The position numbers and the translations under genes are program-made. From Streptomyces sp. NBRC 110611 (GTDB lineage: Bacteria > Actinomycetota > Actinomycetes > Streptomycetales > Streptomycetaceae), in assembly GCF_001590865.1 (NCBI RefSeq), contig NZ_BBUY01000008.1:62001-126000 (forward strand): a stretch of 64,000 nt of DNA, given 5' to 3'. Positions 49,225 through 56,996 of this stretch are shown here, one piece after another. Below the pieces are notes generated by a model. It ran no database searches and had not been told where the DNA came from. It was given only the letters and a program-made list of their open reading frames with translations. Each line of letters begins with the position of its first letter. The stretch's first letter is position 1.

Positions 49225-49863
49225 TCAGGCCTGCTGCCTGACGGGCGTGGTGGTGATCCACGGCTCCTTGGTGCGGCCGAGGATGACCTGCTGGTCGTCC
49301 CAGGTGCCGAACCGCGGATTGACGTCGATACCCATCGCGCGCGAGGCGTCGGACAGCGCCCGGGCGAGCTTCTGCTGGCCCTGGGGAGTGTTGCGGTCGG
49401 CGCGGAGGTGTTCGGCGATGCCGTCGAGCAGCAGCTGGTTGCGGACCGTGCCGTCGATCTCGTCGGGGGCGATGCCCTGCTGGAGCCACATCGCCTTCAG
49501 CCGCTCGGCGCCGCCGGCCCGCTTCTCCGCCCGGGCGCGCCAGTTCTGGATGCTGCGGCGGGTGACCGTCACCCCGGCGTTCTCCGCGGTGCGCGCCAGC
49601 ACCTCGTCGAAGATCATGCCGTTGAGGGTGGCCAGGCTCAGCCGGCCGGTGTTCAGGATCAGCTGGGCGCCCTCCGGGGACCGGGCCTGGGCGTCCCGGA
49701 CGTCCCGCACCTTGGCCTGGAGCTGCGCGACGGTGATCCGCTTGCCGTCCACGATGGCCGCGGCACCGGGGTGCGCCTCGCTTCCGCAGGCGGCGAGCAG
49801 CGGGGTCGCGGCCAGCAGGGCGACGGTGGCGGTTACGGAGAGCGCTGTCCTACGGCGGAACAC
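49225..49863 (-). CDS. SurA N-terminal domain lipoprotein (foldase-like)
   Basis: The 212-residue lipoprotein has a signal ending in lipobox LLAAC (Cys at residue 25). A SurA_N-type helical region follows (about 35-200): AAAIVDGKRITVAQLQAKV and SIQNWRARAEKRAGG. No parvulin PPIase domain is present, so it is a chaperone-type SurA without isomerase. The gene precedes mazG on the same strand with a 45-base gap, the usual Streptomyces order near mfd. It probably assists folding of exported proteins. Confidence 0.9.
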   Translation of the reverse strand: MFRRRTALSVTATVALLAATPLLAACGSEAHPGAAAIVDGKRITVAQLQAKVRDVRDAQARSPEGAQLILNTGRLSLATLNGMIFDEVLARTAENAGVTVTRRSIQNWRARAEKRAGGAERLKAMWLQQGIAPDEIDGTVRNQLLLDGIAEHLRADRNTPQGQQKLARALSDASRAMGIDVNPRFGTWDDQQVILGRTKEPWITTTPVRQQA

Positions 49864-50167
49864 ATGGCCTCCCGGCAGATCGTGCGACGGAGTCTCGACC
49901 TTTGGTGATCGATGCTATGGAGTCGGTGTGGCCCAGGCCACTGCTTCGGCCAACGATCTGCGATCCGTGGCGTACCGGTTTCCCTCGTCGGGGGTCGCCC
50001 CGCCCACGCCCCGCCGTCATCACGAGGCCCCCGCCCACGCCCACGCCGTCATCACGAGGCCCCCGTCCGCGCGTTCGCCTTGTCGGCGCATGGCGTGACT
50101 CAACGACCGTTTCCCGCGTTGTTCCACATAGCCCAGACGGCCACAAAGGTCTAGAAAGGTGCCTGAA
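49864..50167. other. Junction region between core genes and the ACP/KS cluster
   Basis: The stretch contains two direct copies (about 32 bp each, 50000-50031 and 50032-50064) sharing GCCGTCATCACGAGGCCCCC preceded by CGCCCACGCC, then the AAAGG ribosome site for the ACP gene. No gene is supported. It marks the left border of the accessory region. Confidence 0.6.
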
Positions 50168-50398
50168 ATGGACATCGCCGAACAGGTCAGGACGCTGTTG
50201 ACCACGAGGTTTGGAGTGGATCCGGTCTCGGTGACTGCTGACGCCACACTGCGCAAGCTGGGCGTTGACTCGTTGGCGCTGGAAGAGCTGCGGTTGCTCA
50301 TCGAGGACGGACTGGAGGTCGACCTGGAGGACGCCGAGTTGACGCCCCGGAACAGCTTCGGACAGCTGCTGGCGGCCGTCCATTCGGCAGCCGCGTGA
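50168..50398 (+). CDS. Acyl carrier protein
   Basis: The 76-residue ACP has the phosphopantetheine site in LGVDSLALEELRLLIED (Ser near residue 36). The ATG at 50168 has AAAGG nine bases upstream. Its TGA overlaps the ketosynthase GTG by four bases, so the two are made together. It is the carrier for the adjacent ketosynthase. It is acidic overall as expected, and not the housekeeping FabC, whose gene sits with fabH and fabF elsewhere in Streptomyces. Confidence 0.92.
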   Translation: MDIAEQVRTLLTTRFGVDPVSVTADATLRKLGVDSLALEELRLLIEDGLEVDLEDAELTPRNSFGQLLAAVHSAAA

Positions 50399-51639
50399 CC
50401 ACCCGGACGCAAGAGCCGTACCCGGCCGTCGTGACCGGGCTCGGGATGCTCACCGCGGCCGGCATCGGCGCCGCGGCGAACTGGCACAAGGTCACCCACG
50501 CCACCTCCCCCTCCGGCGTACGGAGGCCCGCCGAGCTGCGCGATCTGCCGACCGACTTCGTGTACCTCATCGACGGCCTGGACATCGAGGCCGCCCTGGA
50601 CGCCGCGACCCGCCGGCTGACGGACCGTTTCTCCCAACTGGCGGTCCTGGCGGCCCGCGAAGCCGTGGCCGACGCCGGGCTGGATCCACGGACCTGGGAC
50701 GGCGACCGGGTCGCGGTCGTCATCGGCACCGCCAACGGCGGGCTCCCCGTCTACGACGAGCAGCACACCGCACTCCTGGAACGGGGCCCCCGCCGGGTCT
50801 CCCCCATGCTGGCCGTCCTGACCACCGGCAACGGCGCCGCGGCGAGCGTCTGCCGCGACCTGGGCGCCCGGGGACCGAGCCTCACGGTGAACACCACCTG
50901 CGCGTCGGGCACCGACGCGATCGGCATCGCCCGTCAGCTGCTGCGCGCCGGGATGTGCGACATCGCCCTGGCCGGCGGAGCGGAGTCGTCCTGCTCCCGG
51001 TTGATCGTCGCCAGTATGTGCAAGATGAAGGGCCTCTCCACCCGGCGGGACGACCCGGCCGCGGCCTGCCGCCCCTTCGATGCCGACCGGGACGGCTTCG
51101 TCCTCGGCGAGGGCGCCGGCCTGCTCGTCCTGGAACGGCCCGAGCACGCCCGGGCGCGCGACGCACGCACCAGGGCCATGGTCGTCGGCTACGGCACGGC
51201 CAACGACGCCTACGCCCCCGTCGCTCCGCACCCCGAGGGCGCGGGCGCCGAGCGTGCCCTGCGGGCCGCGCTGGCCGACGCCGGGGTCCGCGCCACCGAC
51301 ATCGGACACGTCAACGCGCACGGCACCGCCACCACGCTCAACGACCTCATCGAGAGCGCCATGCTCCGCCGGGTCCTCGGCGAGCACCCCCTGGTCACCT
51401 CTACCAAGGCCATGACCGGCCACACCCTGGGCGCCGCCGGCGGCATCGAGACCGCCTTCACCGTGCTGGCGCTCCAGCACCAGCTCGTCCCGCCGACAGC
51501 CAACCTGGAATCCCCCGACCCCGACGTTCCCGTCGAGGTGGTGGCCAAGGAAGCCCGCCCCGCACGGCTGGAGTGTGCGGTGAAGACCTCACTGGGTTTC
51601 GGCGGGCACAACGCCGCCCTGGTCGTCAGCCGCGGGTGA
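50395..51639 (+). CDS. Beta-ketoacyl-ACP synthase (FabF-like KS)
   Basis: The 414-residue condensing enzyme has an intact Cys-His-His triad: VNTTCASGTDAI (Cys near 165), VNAHGTATTLND (His near 303) and TSTKAMTGHTLGAAGG (Lys/His near 340). A GFGGHNA end loop follows. With all residues present it can decarboxylate and condense, so it is a KS-alpha type rather than a chain-length factor. There is no ketoreductase, acyltransferase or second KS nearby. The trio ACP-KS-hydrolase looks like a minimal type II fatty-acid/polyketide unit of unknown product. Confidence 0.93.
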   Translation: MTTRTQEPYPAVVTGLGMLTAAGIGAAANWHKVTHATSPSGVRRPAELRDLPTDFVYLIDGLDIEAALDAATRRLTDRFSQLAVLAAREAVADAGLDPRTWDGDRVAVVIGTANGGLPVYDEQHTALLERGPRRVSPMLAVLTTGNGAAASVCRDLGARGPSLTVNTTCASGTDAIGIARQLLRAGMCDIALAGGAESSCSRLIVASMCKMKGLSTRRDDPAAACRPFDADRDGFVLGEGAGLLVLERPEHARARDARTRAMVVGYGTANDAYAPVAPHPEGAGAERALRAALADAGVRATDIGHVNAHGTATTLNDLIESAMLRRVLGEHPLVTSTKAMTGHTLGAAGGIETAFTVLALQHQLVPPTANLESPDPDVPVEVVAKEARPARLECAVKTSLGFGGHNAALVVSRG

Positions 51640-51682
51640 GCCACCGCCCTCGACAGCGCGTGCAGCCACGCGAAGGAGACGC

Positions 51683-52588
51683 ATGACCGAGGAAGTAGTC
51701 AACGCCCTGAGCGTGGACGGGCTGTCCTACTCCTACCGGCTGCTGCGGCAGCCGACCCAGCAGATCGAACCGGTGCTCATTCTGGGCGGTCTGCTGCAGG
51801 GCAAGGACGGATGGGAGCACTTCGAAGAACCGGTACTCCCCCTGACGAGCCTGATCACCATCGACCTGCCGGGTTCCGGCAAGGCCGACCCGATCCGCCC
51901 CGAACAGGGCATGGACACCTTGTGCCAGGCGGTCGAGCAGGTCCTCGACGACCTCAGCATCGTCAGCGTCAACCTGTTCGGGTACTCCTACGGCTCCGCC
52001 ATCGGCTTCGCCTTCGCACAACGACACCCGCACCGGGTGGCCCGCCTCCTGCTCGGCGGCGTGCCGGTGGAGGTCACCAGCAGGCAACTGGACATCTGGC
52101 GGACGGCCGCGACCCGGGTAGCGGACGGCAGGCCGGAGGAGTTCGTCGAACTCACCCTCAACCTCTGGCTCTGCCAGGACGAACGCCGCTTCGTACGCCA
52201 CCGCAGACTGGCCCGCCGCTACGTCAAACGCCTCCTCACCCACGCCGTCGCCAACACCTCGCACGGATTCACCATCCTCAACCGCGCCGCGACCGAGGGC
52301 ATGCAGCCGTCCGGCGAACTGCGCGGCGTTCCGGCCCTGGTCTTCTGCGGCGAGCACGACACCGTCTCCGCACCCGAGAAGCAACGCGCCTTCGCCGCCA
52401 ACGTCGAGGACTGCCGCTTCCTCACCATCGCCGAGTGCGACCACTGGCTCCCCTTCGAACGCTCCCAGGACGTCGTCGACCTGGTAGTCCGCTTCTTCAC
52501 CGACCAGCCCGTGGAGGGCGCGATCCACGCCGCCCGGCCGGAGCCCCGCGCCCAGCCGCAGGTACGGGCCGAGCCCGCTATGCGGTAG
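51683..52588 (+). CDS. Alpha/beta hydrolase of the ACP/KS cluster
   Basis: The 301-residue alpha/beta hydrolase has nucleophile motif FGYSYGSAIG (Ser near residue 100), acid loop GEHDTVSAP (Asp near 232) and catalytic His in CDHWLPFE (near 256). GAAGGAG precedes the ATG at 51683. It follows the ketosynthase by 43 bases in the same direction. It could release the acyl chain from the ACP as a thioesterase or edit it; alternatively it acts as an acyltransferase or cyclase. The C-terminus is Pro/Arg/Ala-rich. Confidence 0.88.
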   Translation: MTEEVVNALSVDGLSYSYRLLRQPTQQIEPVLILGGLLQGKDGWEHFEEPVLPLTSLITIDLPGSGKADPIRPEQGMDTLCQAVEQVLDDLSIVSVNLFGYSYGSAIGFAFAQRHPHRVARLLLGGVPVEVTSRQLDIWRTAATRVADGRPEEFVELTLNLWLCQDERRFVRHRRLARRYVKRLLTHAVANTSHGFTILNRAATEGMQPSGELRGVPALVFCGEHDTVSAPEKQRAFAANVEDCRFLTIAECDHWLPFERSQDVVDLVVRFFTDQPVEGAIHAARPEPRAQPQVRAEPAMR

Positions 52589-52632
52589 GCCGGCAGGGAA
52601 GAATCAGGTGGCCAGCGATTCTCCGGTCACTG

Positions 52633-52900
52633 TCACCAACCGTCGAGAGAGACCTCCGGACCGCCCGTGAGATACCGGTGGAGGGCGCTGGCCGTGGTAT
52701 CGACGAACGCCTCGGGGACAGCATCGGTGGCGACCCAGCGGACCTGGGCGTGCGTGCGGGGTTCGCGGTTCTCGGGCTCACCGCTCCATTCGTGGGGGGC
52801 AAAACGACGGTGAGGAAGCCGTTGGGGGCTTCGACACCCCAGGCGCCGTGGATGAGGTGGGCGACCTTGAGGGCTTCGGGCTGGTCGTCGGCTGTCCGCT
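52633..52900 (-). pseudogene. Decayed NUDIX hydrolase (C-terminal part, frameshifted)
   Basis: On the minus strand one frame encodes LKVAHLIHGAWGVEAPNG and FLTVV. The next frame continues with FAPHEWSGEPENREPRTHA and the usual NUDIX ending VSLDGW before a stop at 52633. The two halves join only with a one-base change at about 52800-52808, next to a run of six Gs. The NUDIX box itself (GX5EX7REXXEEXGU) is not found upstream. So this is a truncated, frameshifted remnant. Confidence 0.7.
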
Positions 52901-53059
52901 GAGCCACGGATGGTGTCCCTTCGTCGGCCGGACGGTGGCAGCTCAGGCCAGCGCTTCGCGTGCGCGGCGGGCGAGTTCGGCGGTCCGGGCACTTTGCGGC
53001 GCTGGTAGACGGCCAGGGTGGAGCGGAACGAGGTGATGGCCTTAGCCGCACGGAACGTT

Positions 53060-53166
53060 GTATGTCTTCCTGCGGGCGGCCTCATGATCTCGTCACGCAG
53101 GTCGGCGGCGATCCGTTCGTGCAGGGAACGCCGGTCGTACGCGTCGTCTCCGGTTCCTCGGCACGG
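53060..53166 (-). pseudogene. Remnant resembling a GntR N-terminal helix
   Basis: Just downstream of the UTRA-only gene, the minus strand encodes LHERIAADLRDEIM, the typical first helix of a GntR winged-helix domain, and then runs into unrelated sequence. It is too short to be functional. It suggests that a GntR-type gene was broken or rearranged here. Confidence 0.35.
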
Positions 53167-53709
53167 TCATCCGATCCTGATCTCGTAGCGCAGCCGCTGA
53201 AGGCGTCCGGGCATGGCCATCCTGTCGACTTGGATCGGCCGGTCGTAGTCGTCCAGCGTGACCCGTGTCAGCTGGAGCACCGGTTCGTCCGTGCCGGTCC
53301 GCAGGGCATCACGTTCCTCGTCGCCGGGCATCCGGGCGAACACGTCCTCCCGCACCCGGGCGCCGGTGTGTCCGAGCTCGGCCAGGAGCGAGACCGCACC
53401 ACCGGGAATCTTGGCCGTCCCGGCCAGACGGGTTCCCCGTGCGACGTGGACGGGGTAATAGGTGTCGGTCAACTCGCAGGGCACGTCGTCGAGATACATC
53501 ACACGGCGCCGTACGACGACGTCCGCGCCCTCGGCGATCCCCAGGCACTCCGCGATCTCGGCCGGTGCCGCGACCTCCCCGGTATGGACGATGCGTTGCC
53601 TGCCCCGGCGACCACGGGCGGCAGCCTCCGCACCCCGGGCGTCGGGCTGCCCCTCCTCACGGGGTGTCAGATACGGCATCGAGGTACTGGCCCACTCGCC
53701 GGTGCTCAC
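53167..53709 (-). CDS. GntR-family UTRA-domain protein lacking the DNA-binding domain
   Basis: The 180-residue protein is essentially a UTRA ligand-binding domain. It reads GRQRIVHTGEVAAPAEIAECLG, then ADVVVRRRVMYLDDVPCELT, TDTYYPVHVARGT, and the end RPIQVDRMAMPGRLQRLRYE. The winged helix that normally precedes UTRA in HutC-type GntR proteins is absent. The GTG at 53709 (VSTGEW) is the only good start, and the preceding DNA is the divergent promoter region of the XRE gene. It may be a ligand sensor that works through another protein, or an anti-repressor. I recall similar stand-alone UTRA proteins in other streptomycetes. Confidence 0.85.
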   Translation of the reverse strand: MSTGEWASTSMPYLTPREEGQPDARGAEAAARGRRGRQRIVHTGEVAAPAEIAECLGIAEGADVVVRRRVMYLDDVPCELTDTYYPVHVARGTRLAGTAKIPGGAVSLLAELGHTGARVREDVFARMPGDEERDALRTGTDEPVLQLTRVTLDDYDRPIQVDRMAMPGRLQRLRYEIRIG

Positions 53710-53891
53710 AGCGCCCTCCTGCGCGGTAGGCGATCCCGACCCTTCGCGTACACGGTAGGCGGCTGCCTGGCGGCAACCATCATTACTTCGCGTGCGGGGC
53801 GGTGCGTTCGGCGACTCCTGCGAAGGATCACCAAGTACGGCCCCACCCTCGTACTCTGGCAGTGACGAGCTGCACAGAAAGGGGCAAGGCC

Positions 53892-55142
53892 GTGTCTTCA
53901 GATGCTACCCCCGAACCGTTCGCGGAACCGGTCGCGTTCGGCCAGCGTATGCAGATTCTGCGAACCCGTCGCGGTATGAGTCGGAGTGTCTTGGCCGGTC
54001 TGCTCGGGAAGTCGCCGAGCTGGGTAAAGCAAGTAGAGGGCGGACGCCTGCACATGCCCAAGCTCCCCATGGTGCTGCGTATCGCTGAAGCCCTCCGAGT
54101 ACGGAACCTCTCCGACCTCACCGGTGATCAGTCAATGGCAGTCGACTTGTTCACCGGTCCAGGACATGCCCGGCTGCCCAAAGTCCGCCAGGCCATTGAC
54201 TCATTCCCATTGACGACACAACGAGAGGCGCCGCCCTCAGCGCATCTCCGAGAAAGGCTTTCCCGTGCGTGGAGCGCCCGGCATTCCGCCCCCCATCACA
54301 GGGACGTCATTGGAGCACTCCTGCCGGACTTGATCCGAGATGCACAATGCATGGCGCTGCAAGCCAACTCAGCGAGCGAGCGCCGAGTAGCGCAGGGGCT
54401 GATGGCGGAGGTTTACAGCCTGAGCCAGTTCTTCATCGCTTACCAGCCGGATTCGTCTCTGCTGTGGCGTGTCGTCGAGCGCAGTATGATTTCCGCACAG
54501 GAATCGGAAGATCCGCATGCCATCGGTGTCGCGGCATGGCTGGCGGCACAGGCTCACCGTGACAGCGGACATGCCCACTTCGACACTGCTGACGCGGTGA
54601 ATCTGGAGACTATCCGGTACCTGGAGACGTTCCTGCCCGATGCGGGTAACGACGTGCTCGCCATTGCGGGAGCACTGCAATTCGAGGCCGGCTATACCGC
54701 TGCCCGCCGAGGCGACACGGGAACTGCTTGGCGCTACTGGGATACGGCACGCGCTATGGCGGACCGGCTGCCTGCCGGCTACTTCCACCCCGTTACGTCC
54801 TTCTCGCAGGCGGTCATGGGAGCACACGCGGTCACTATCGCGGTCGAACTGCACGCGGGTGCAGAAAGCGTCCGGCAGGCCGCTGCTGCGGACGCAGCAA
54901 CCATCCCTTCCCGCCCCCGGCGCGCTCGGCACCGCATCGAGGAGGCGCGCGGGTATCAACTCGATGGACAGACCGAAGCGGCGCTCGCCGCGCTCGACAA
55001 GGCCTATGAGGCGGCTCCGGAAACGATCCGCTACAACGGATACGCCCGCCGCATCGTCTTGGAAGAAACGGACTCGAAGAGCCCGGCGCAGCGACGCCGG
55101 GCCAGCGAGCTAGCAGTAAAGATCGGCGTACTGGCGGCATGA
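53892..55142 (+). CDS. XRE-family HTH regulator with TPR-like helical domain
   Basis: The 416-residue protein has an XRE helix-turn-helix at about 15-70 (FGQRMQILRTRRGMSRSVLA, then GKSPSWVKQVEGG). A long helical repeat region (about 130-410) of the kind seen in Streptomyces quorum or peptide-responsive regulators follows. The GTG at 53892 is preceded by AAAGGGG at eight bases. GC content is visibly lower than in the core genes around, hinting at transfer. It diverges from the UTRA protein and is followed by a terminator, then six small genes it may control. Confidence 0.88.
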   Translation: MSSDATPEPFAEPVAFGQRMQILRTRRGMSRSVLAGLLGKSPSWVKQVEGGRLHMPKLPMVLRIAEALRVRNLSDLTGDQSMAVDLFTGPGHARLPKVRQAIDSFPLTTQREAPPSAHLRERLSRAWSARHSAPHHRDVIGALLPDLIRDAQCMALQANSASERRVAQGLMAEVYSLSQFFIAYQPDSSLLWRVVERSMISAQESEDPHAIGVAAWLAAQAHRDSGHAHFDTADAVNLETIRYLETFLPDAGNDVLAIAGALQFEAGYTAARRGDTGTAWRYWDTARAMADRLPAGYFHPVTSFSQAVMGAHAVTIAVELHAGAESVRQAAAADAATIPSRPRRARHRIEEARGYQLDGQTEAALAALDKAYEAAPETIRYNGYARRIVLEETDSKSPAQRRRASELAVKIGVLAA

Positions 55143-55145
55143 ACT

Positions 55146-55168
55146 AGGGGGCACAAACTGTGCCCCCT
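55146..55168 (+). terminator. Terminator after the XRE gene
   Basis: Perfect 10-bp arms AGGGGGCACA / TGTGCCCCCT around AAC, four bases after the stop and followed by a CT-rich run. Confidence 0.85.
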
Positions 55169-55277
55169 CTCTCTCCGCAGGGATCCTACGGTCAGTCAAC
55201 GCGTGACTACCAGAGACCCCCGCAACCGCTGCTGACGGCCCGGGGGCATGGCCACCAACCCCTGGGAGGTTGACGAC

Positions 55278-55595
55278 ATGCGCAAACATAGCGCGTGGAT
55301 CTTCGAACTGCTGTTGCGGGTGCTACTGCCCGCGCGAGGGCGTCACCGGTCCGCGGGCACACTGCCCGCCATGGAGCGCGCGGACGCGCCAACACTCGCA
55401 CTTCCCCGCGTGCCCGCACGTGAGTCGGGGCTGCTGCGTGGCGAGGACATGGCCCTGATCCGCCCGTACGTCCTCACCCCCGAAGAGCGGCAAGAGCGGA
55501 GGTTGCGGCGCGGTCGGCGGCGGGCGCTGTGGCTCGCGACGTACGGGGTCGATTCCGGGCCGCGCTGGATCCACGGTGTGGAGGTGGTGAGCTGA
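55278..55595 (+). CDS. Small basic protein with N-terminal hydrophobic helix, first of the accessory small-gene chain
   Basis: The 105-residue protein starts MRKHSAWIFELLLRVLLP and has a central region with Pro/Arg, then TPEERQERRLRRGRRRALWL and PRWIHGVEVV. The ATG at 55278 has GGGAGG at eight bases. I recall similar small proteins beside XRE regulators in other streptomycetes but know no function. Its stop overlaps the next ATG (TGATG). The amphipathic first helix may associate with membrane. Confidence 0.75.
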   Translation: MRKHSAWIFELLLRVLLPARGRHRSAGTLPAMERADAPTLALPRVPARESGLLRGEDMALIRPYVLTPEERQERRLRRGRRRALWLATYGVDSGPRWIHGVEVVS

Positions 55596-55792
55596 TGCCC
55601 CGCAACTGCCGCACCATCCACCTGCCAGACCCCCTGCCGGTACCGGAGTCCGAGCCGGTTGCCGGGTGCGACGTGTGCGCCGCCCTGGCCAGGCAGCGGG
55701 CGGGGGCGCGCGCCGTCGGAGACATGTCGAGGGTGATCGACTGCAACATCGAGATGCGCCGCCATCCTCACCCGAAGCGGGAGGGCCGATGA
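55595..55792 (+). CDS. Small protein 2 of the chain, unknown
   Basis: The 65-residue protein has a CDVC-like motif (VAGCDVCAALARQRAGA) in the middle and a basic end (RRHPHPKREGR). It overlaps the preceding stop by one base and the following ATG by four. The two cysteines spaced CxxC might bind a metal, though only one pair is present. No family is recognised. Confidence 0.65.
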   Translation: MPRNCRTIHLPDPLPVPESEPVAGCDVCAALARQRAGARAVGDMSRVIDCNIEMRRHPHPKREGR

Positions 55793-56109
55793 CGACCGAG
55801 ACACACGCGGGTAGCCAGACGGGAACGGCTGGCTCGCACCCTGAAAGCGGCAGGGTCGTGAGTGCGGGCTCCTGGTCACGGCTGCGCTGCCGGGTCGAGG
55901 AAGCGTGGAACCGGCACGTCAGGTATCGGAAGCTGTGCAGGCAGCTTGACCACATGCGGGCGGAGGCCGAGGCCCGTACCGCGTGGGTGGATGAGCTGAC
56001 CGAGGAGGAGCTGGCGGCGATGCTGCGCGGTCTCCGCGAGTGCATCAACGCCATGGAAATGGAAACAGCGGGCAGCGATGCCCCGGATCGTCCAGAGGGT
56101 GCGTCATGA
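55789..56109 (+). CDS. Small protein 3 of the chain, helical, unknown
   Basis: The 106-residue protein has a Ser/Gly/Thr-rich N-terminal third, then a basic/aromatic helix (SRLRCRVEEAWNRHVRYRKL) and an acidic helical end (ELTEEELAAMLRGLRECI). It overlaps both neighbours by four bases (ATGA). No known domain is seen. The charge pattern suggests a coiled, possibly protein-binding role. Confidence 0.65.
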   Translation: MTTETHAGSQTGTAGSHPESGRVVSAGSWSRLRCRVEEAWNRHVRYRKLCRQLDHMRAEAEARTAWVDELTEEELAAMLRGLRECINAMEMETAGSDAPDRPEGAS

Positions 56110-56375
56110 GGGCGCGGTATCGGTTTGCTGAGTGGACGCTGTCAGCCATGACGGGCATGACACTCCGATACATCGGTAAGTGCCTCACCTGCGTGGAACG
56201 GTCCGTCGACACCGCCGACCCGGACGACGGGCAGGTGTGGTGTCTGAGGCACGCGGGCGCTACCGGCCACACCAGTTATGAAATGACGGCGTTCCAGTAC
56301 TTCGACGCCACCCTGACCGACCCTCGGCATTCCCACACCGCAAGAGGGGTGGGAACGTGCGCACCCGGCTCGTAG
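56106..56375 (+). CDS. Small protein 4 of the chain, Cys/His zinc-ribbon-like (DUF7848-like)
   Basis: The 89-residue protein has IGKCLTCVERS followed by VWCLRHAGATGHTSYE, so a CxxC...C-x2-H...H set is present, which resembles small zinc-ribbon proteins of actinobacteria (DUF7848 type). It overlaps the preceding gene by four bases and the next by 19. No DNA-binding motif is clear. Function is unknown. Confidence 0.65.
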   Translation: MRARYRFAEWTLSAMTGMTLRYIGKCLTCVERSVDTADPDDGQVWCLRHAGATGHTSYEMTAFQYFDATLTDPRHSHTARGVGTCAPGS

Positions 56376-56596
56376 ACCGCGCTGGGTGGGTCTGCGTGGA
56401 CTTGGACTGCGTACGCGAGACCAGCCGACCCGCAGCTCAGGAGCCGCACCATCGGCCCCCGTTCGCCCACTACGGCTATGGGGGCCGCCCCATGGCCTCG
56501 GCCCGCGCGGCGATGGCGCCCCGGGGCCTCGGTGAACAGCACGCGTCACTACGGTGGGCCAATGACGTCAATCAAGCAGGTCCAAATCACCTTTGA
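56357..56596 (+). CDS. Small protein 5 of the chain (uncertain)
   Basis: A GTG at 56357 with AGGGG eight-odd bases upstream opens a 79-codon frame reading VRTRLVDRAGWVCVDLDCV, later HHRPPFAHYGYGG. This resembles short proteins found in similar Streptomyces cassettes. It overlaps the previous gene's end and runs 35 bases into the VOC gene, which is unusually long, so the real end or expression is uncertain. Confidence 0.5.
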   Translation: MRTRLVDRAGWVCVDLDCVRETSRPAAQEPHHRPPFAHYGYGGRPMASARAAMAPRGLGEQHASLRWANDVNQAGPNHL

Positions 56597-56996
56597 CTGC
56601 GCAGAACCGGAGCGCGTCGCTCGTTTCTGGTGCGAGGTGTTGGGGTACGTCGTACCGCCGCCACCGGAGGGGTTTGCTTCGTGGGACGAGTTCGATCGCT
56701 CGCTGCCGCCGGAGCGTCAGGGTTCCGGGTTTGTCTGCATGGATCCCTCAGGTGTGGGCCCGCGCATGTACTTCCAGCGCGTTCCCGAAGGGAAGGTTGT
56801 CAAGAATCGGGTGCATCTTGACGTGCGGGTCGGCACCGGGCTCGTAGGTGAAGAGCGCGTCGCCGCACTCGAGGCCGAGTGCGCACGGCTGGTCGAACTC
56901 GGCGCAGTACGCGTGCAGCTCCTGCGTGCCGATGGTTTCAACGAGTCGTGCTTGGTGATGCAGGACGTCGAGGGCAACGAGTTCTGTCTCGACTGA
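56562..56996 (+). CDS. VOC-family (glyoxalase/bleomycin-resistance-like) protein
   Basis: The 144-residue protein has the VOC beta-alpha-beta-beta-beta pattern: ITFDCAEPERVARFWCEVLGY at the start and MQDVEGNEFCLD at the end with the second-half metal-type Glu. VHLDVRVG lies mid-protein. These proteins bind metals and small molecules, as lyases, dioxygenases or drug-binding proteins. Substrate unknown. It closes the small-gene chain; the ATG at 56562 lies inside the preceding frame without a strong ribosome site. Confidence 0.85.
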   Translation: MTSIKQVQITFDCAEPERVARFWCEVLGYVVPPPPEGFASWDEFDRSLPPERQGSGFVCMDPSGVGPRMYFQRVPEGKVVKNRVHLDVRVGTGLVGEERVAALEAECARLVELGAVRVQLLRADGFNESCLVMQDVEGNEFCLD

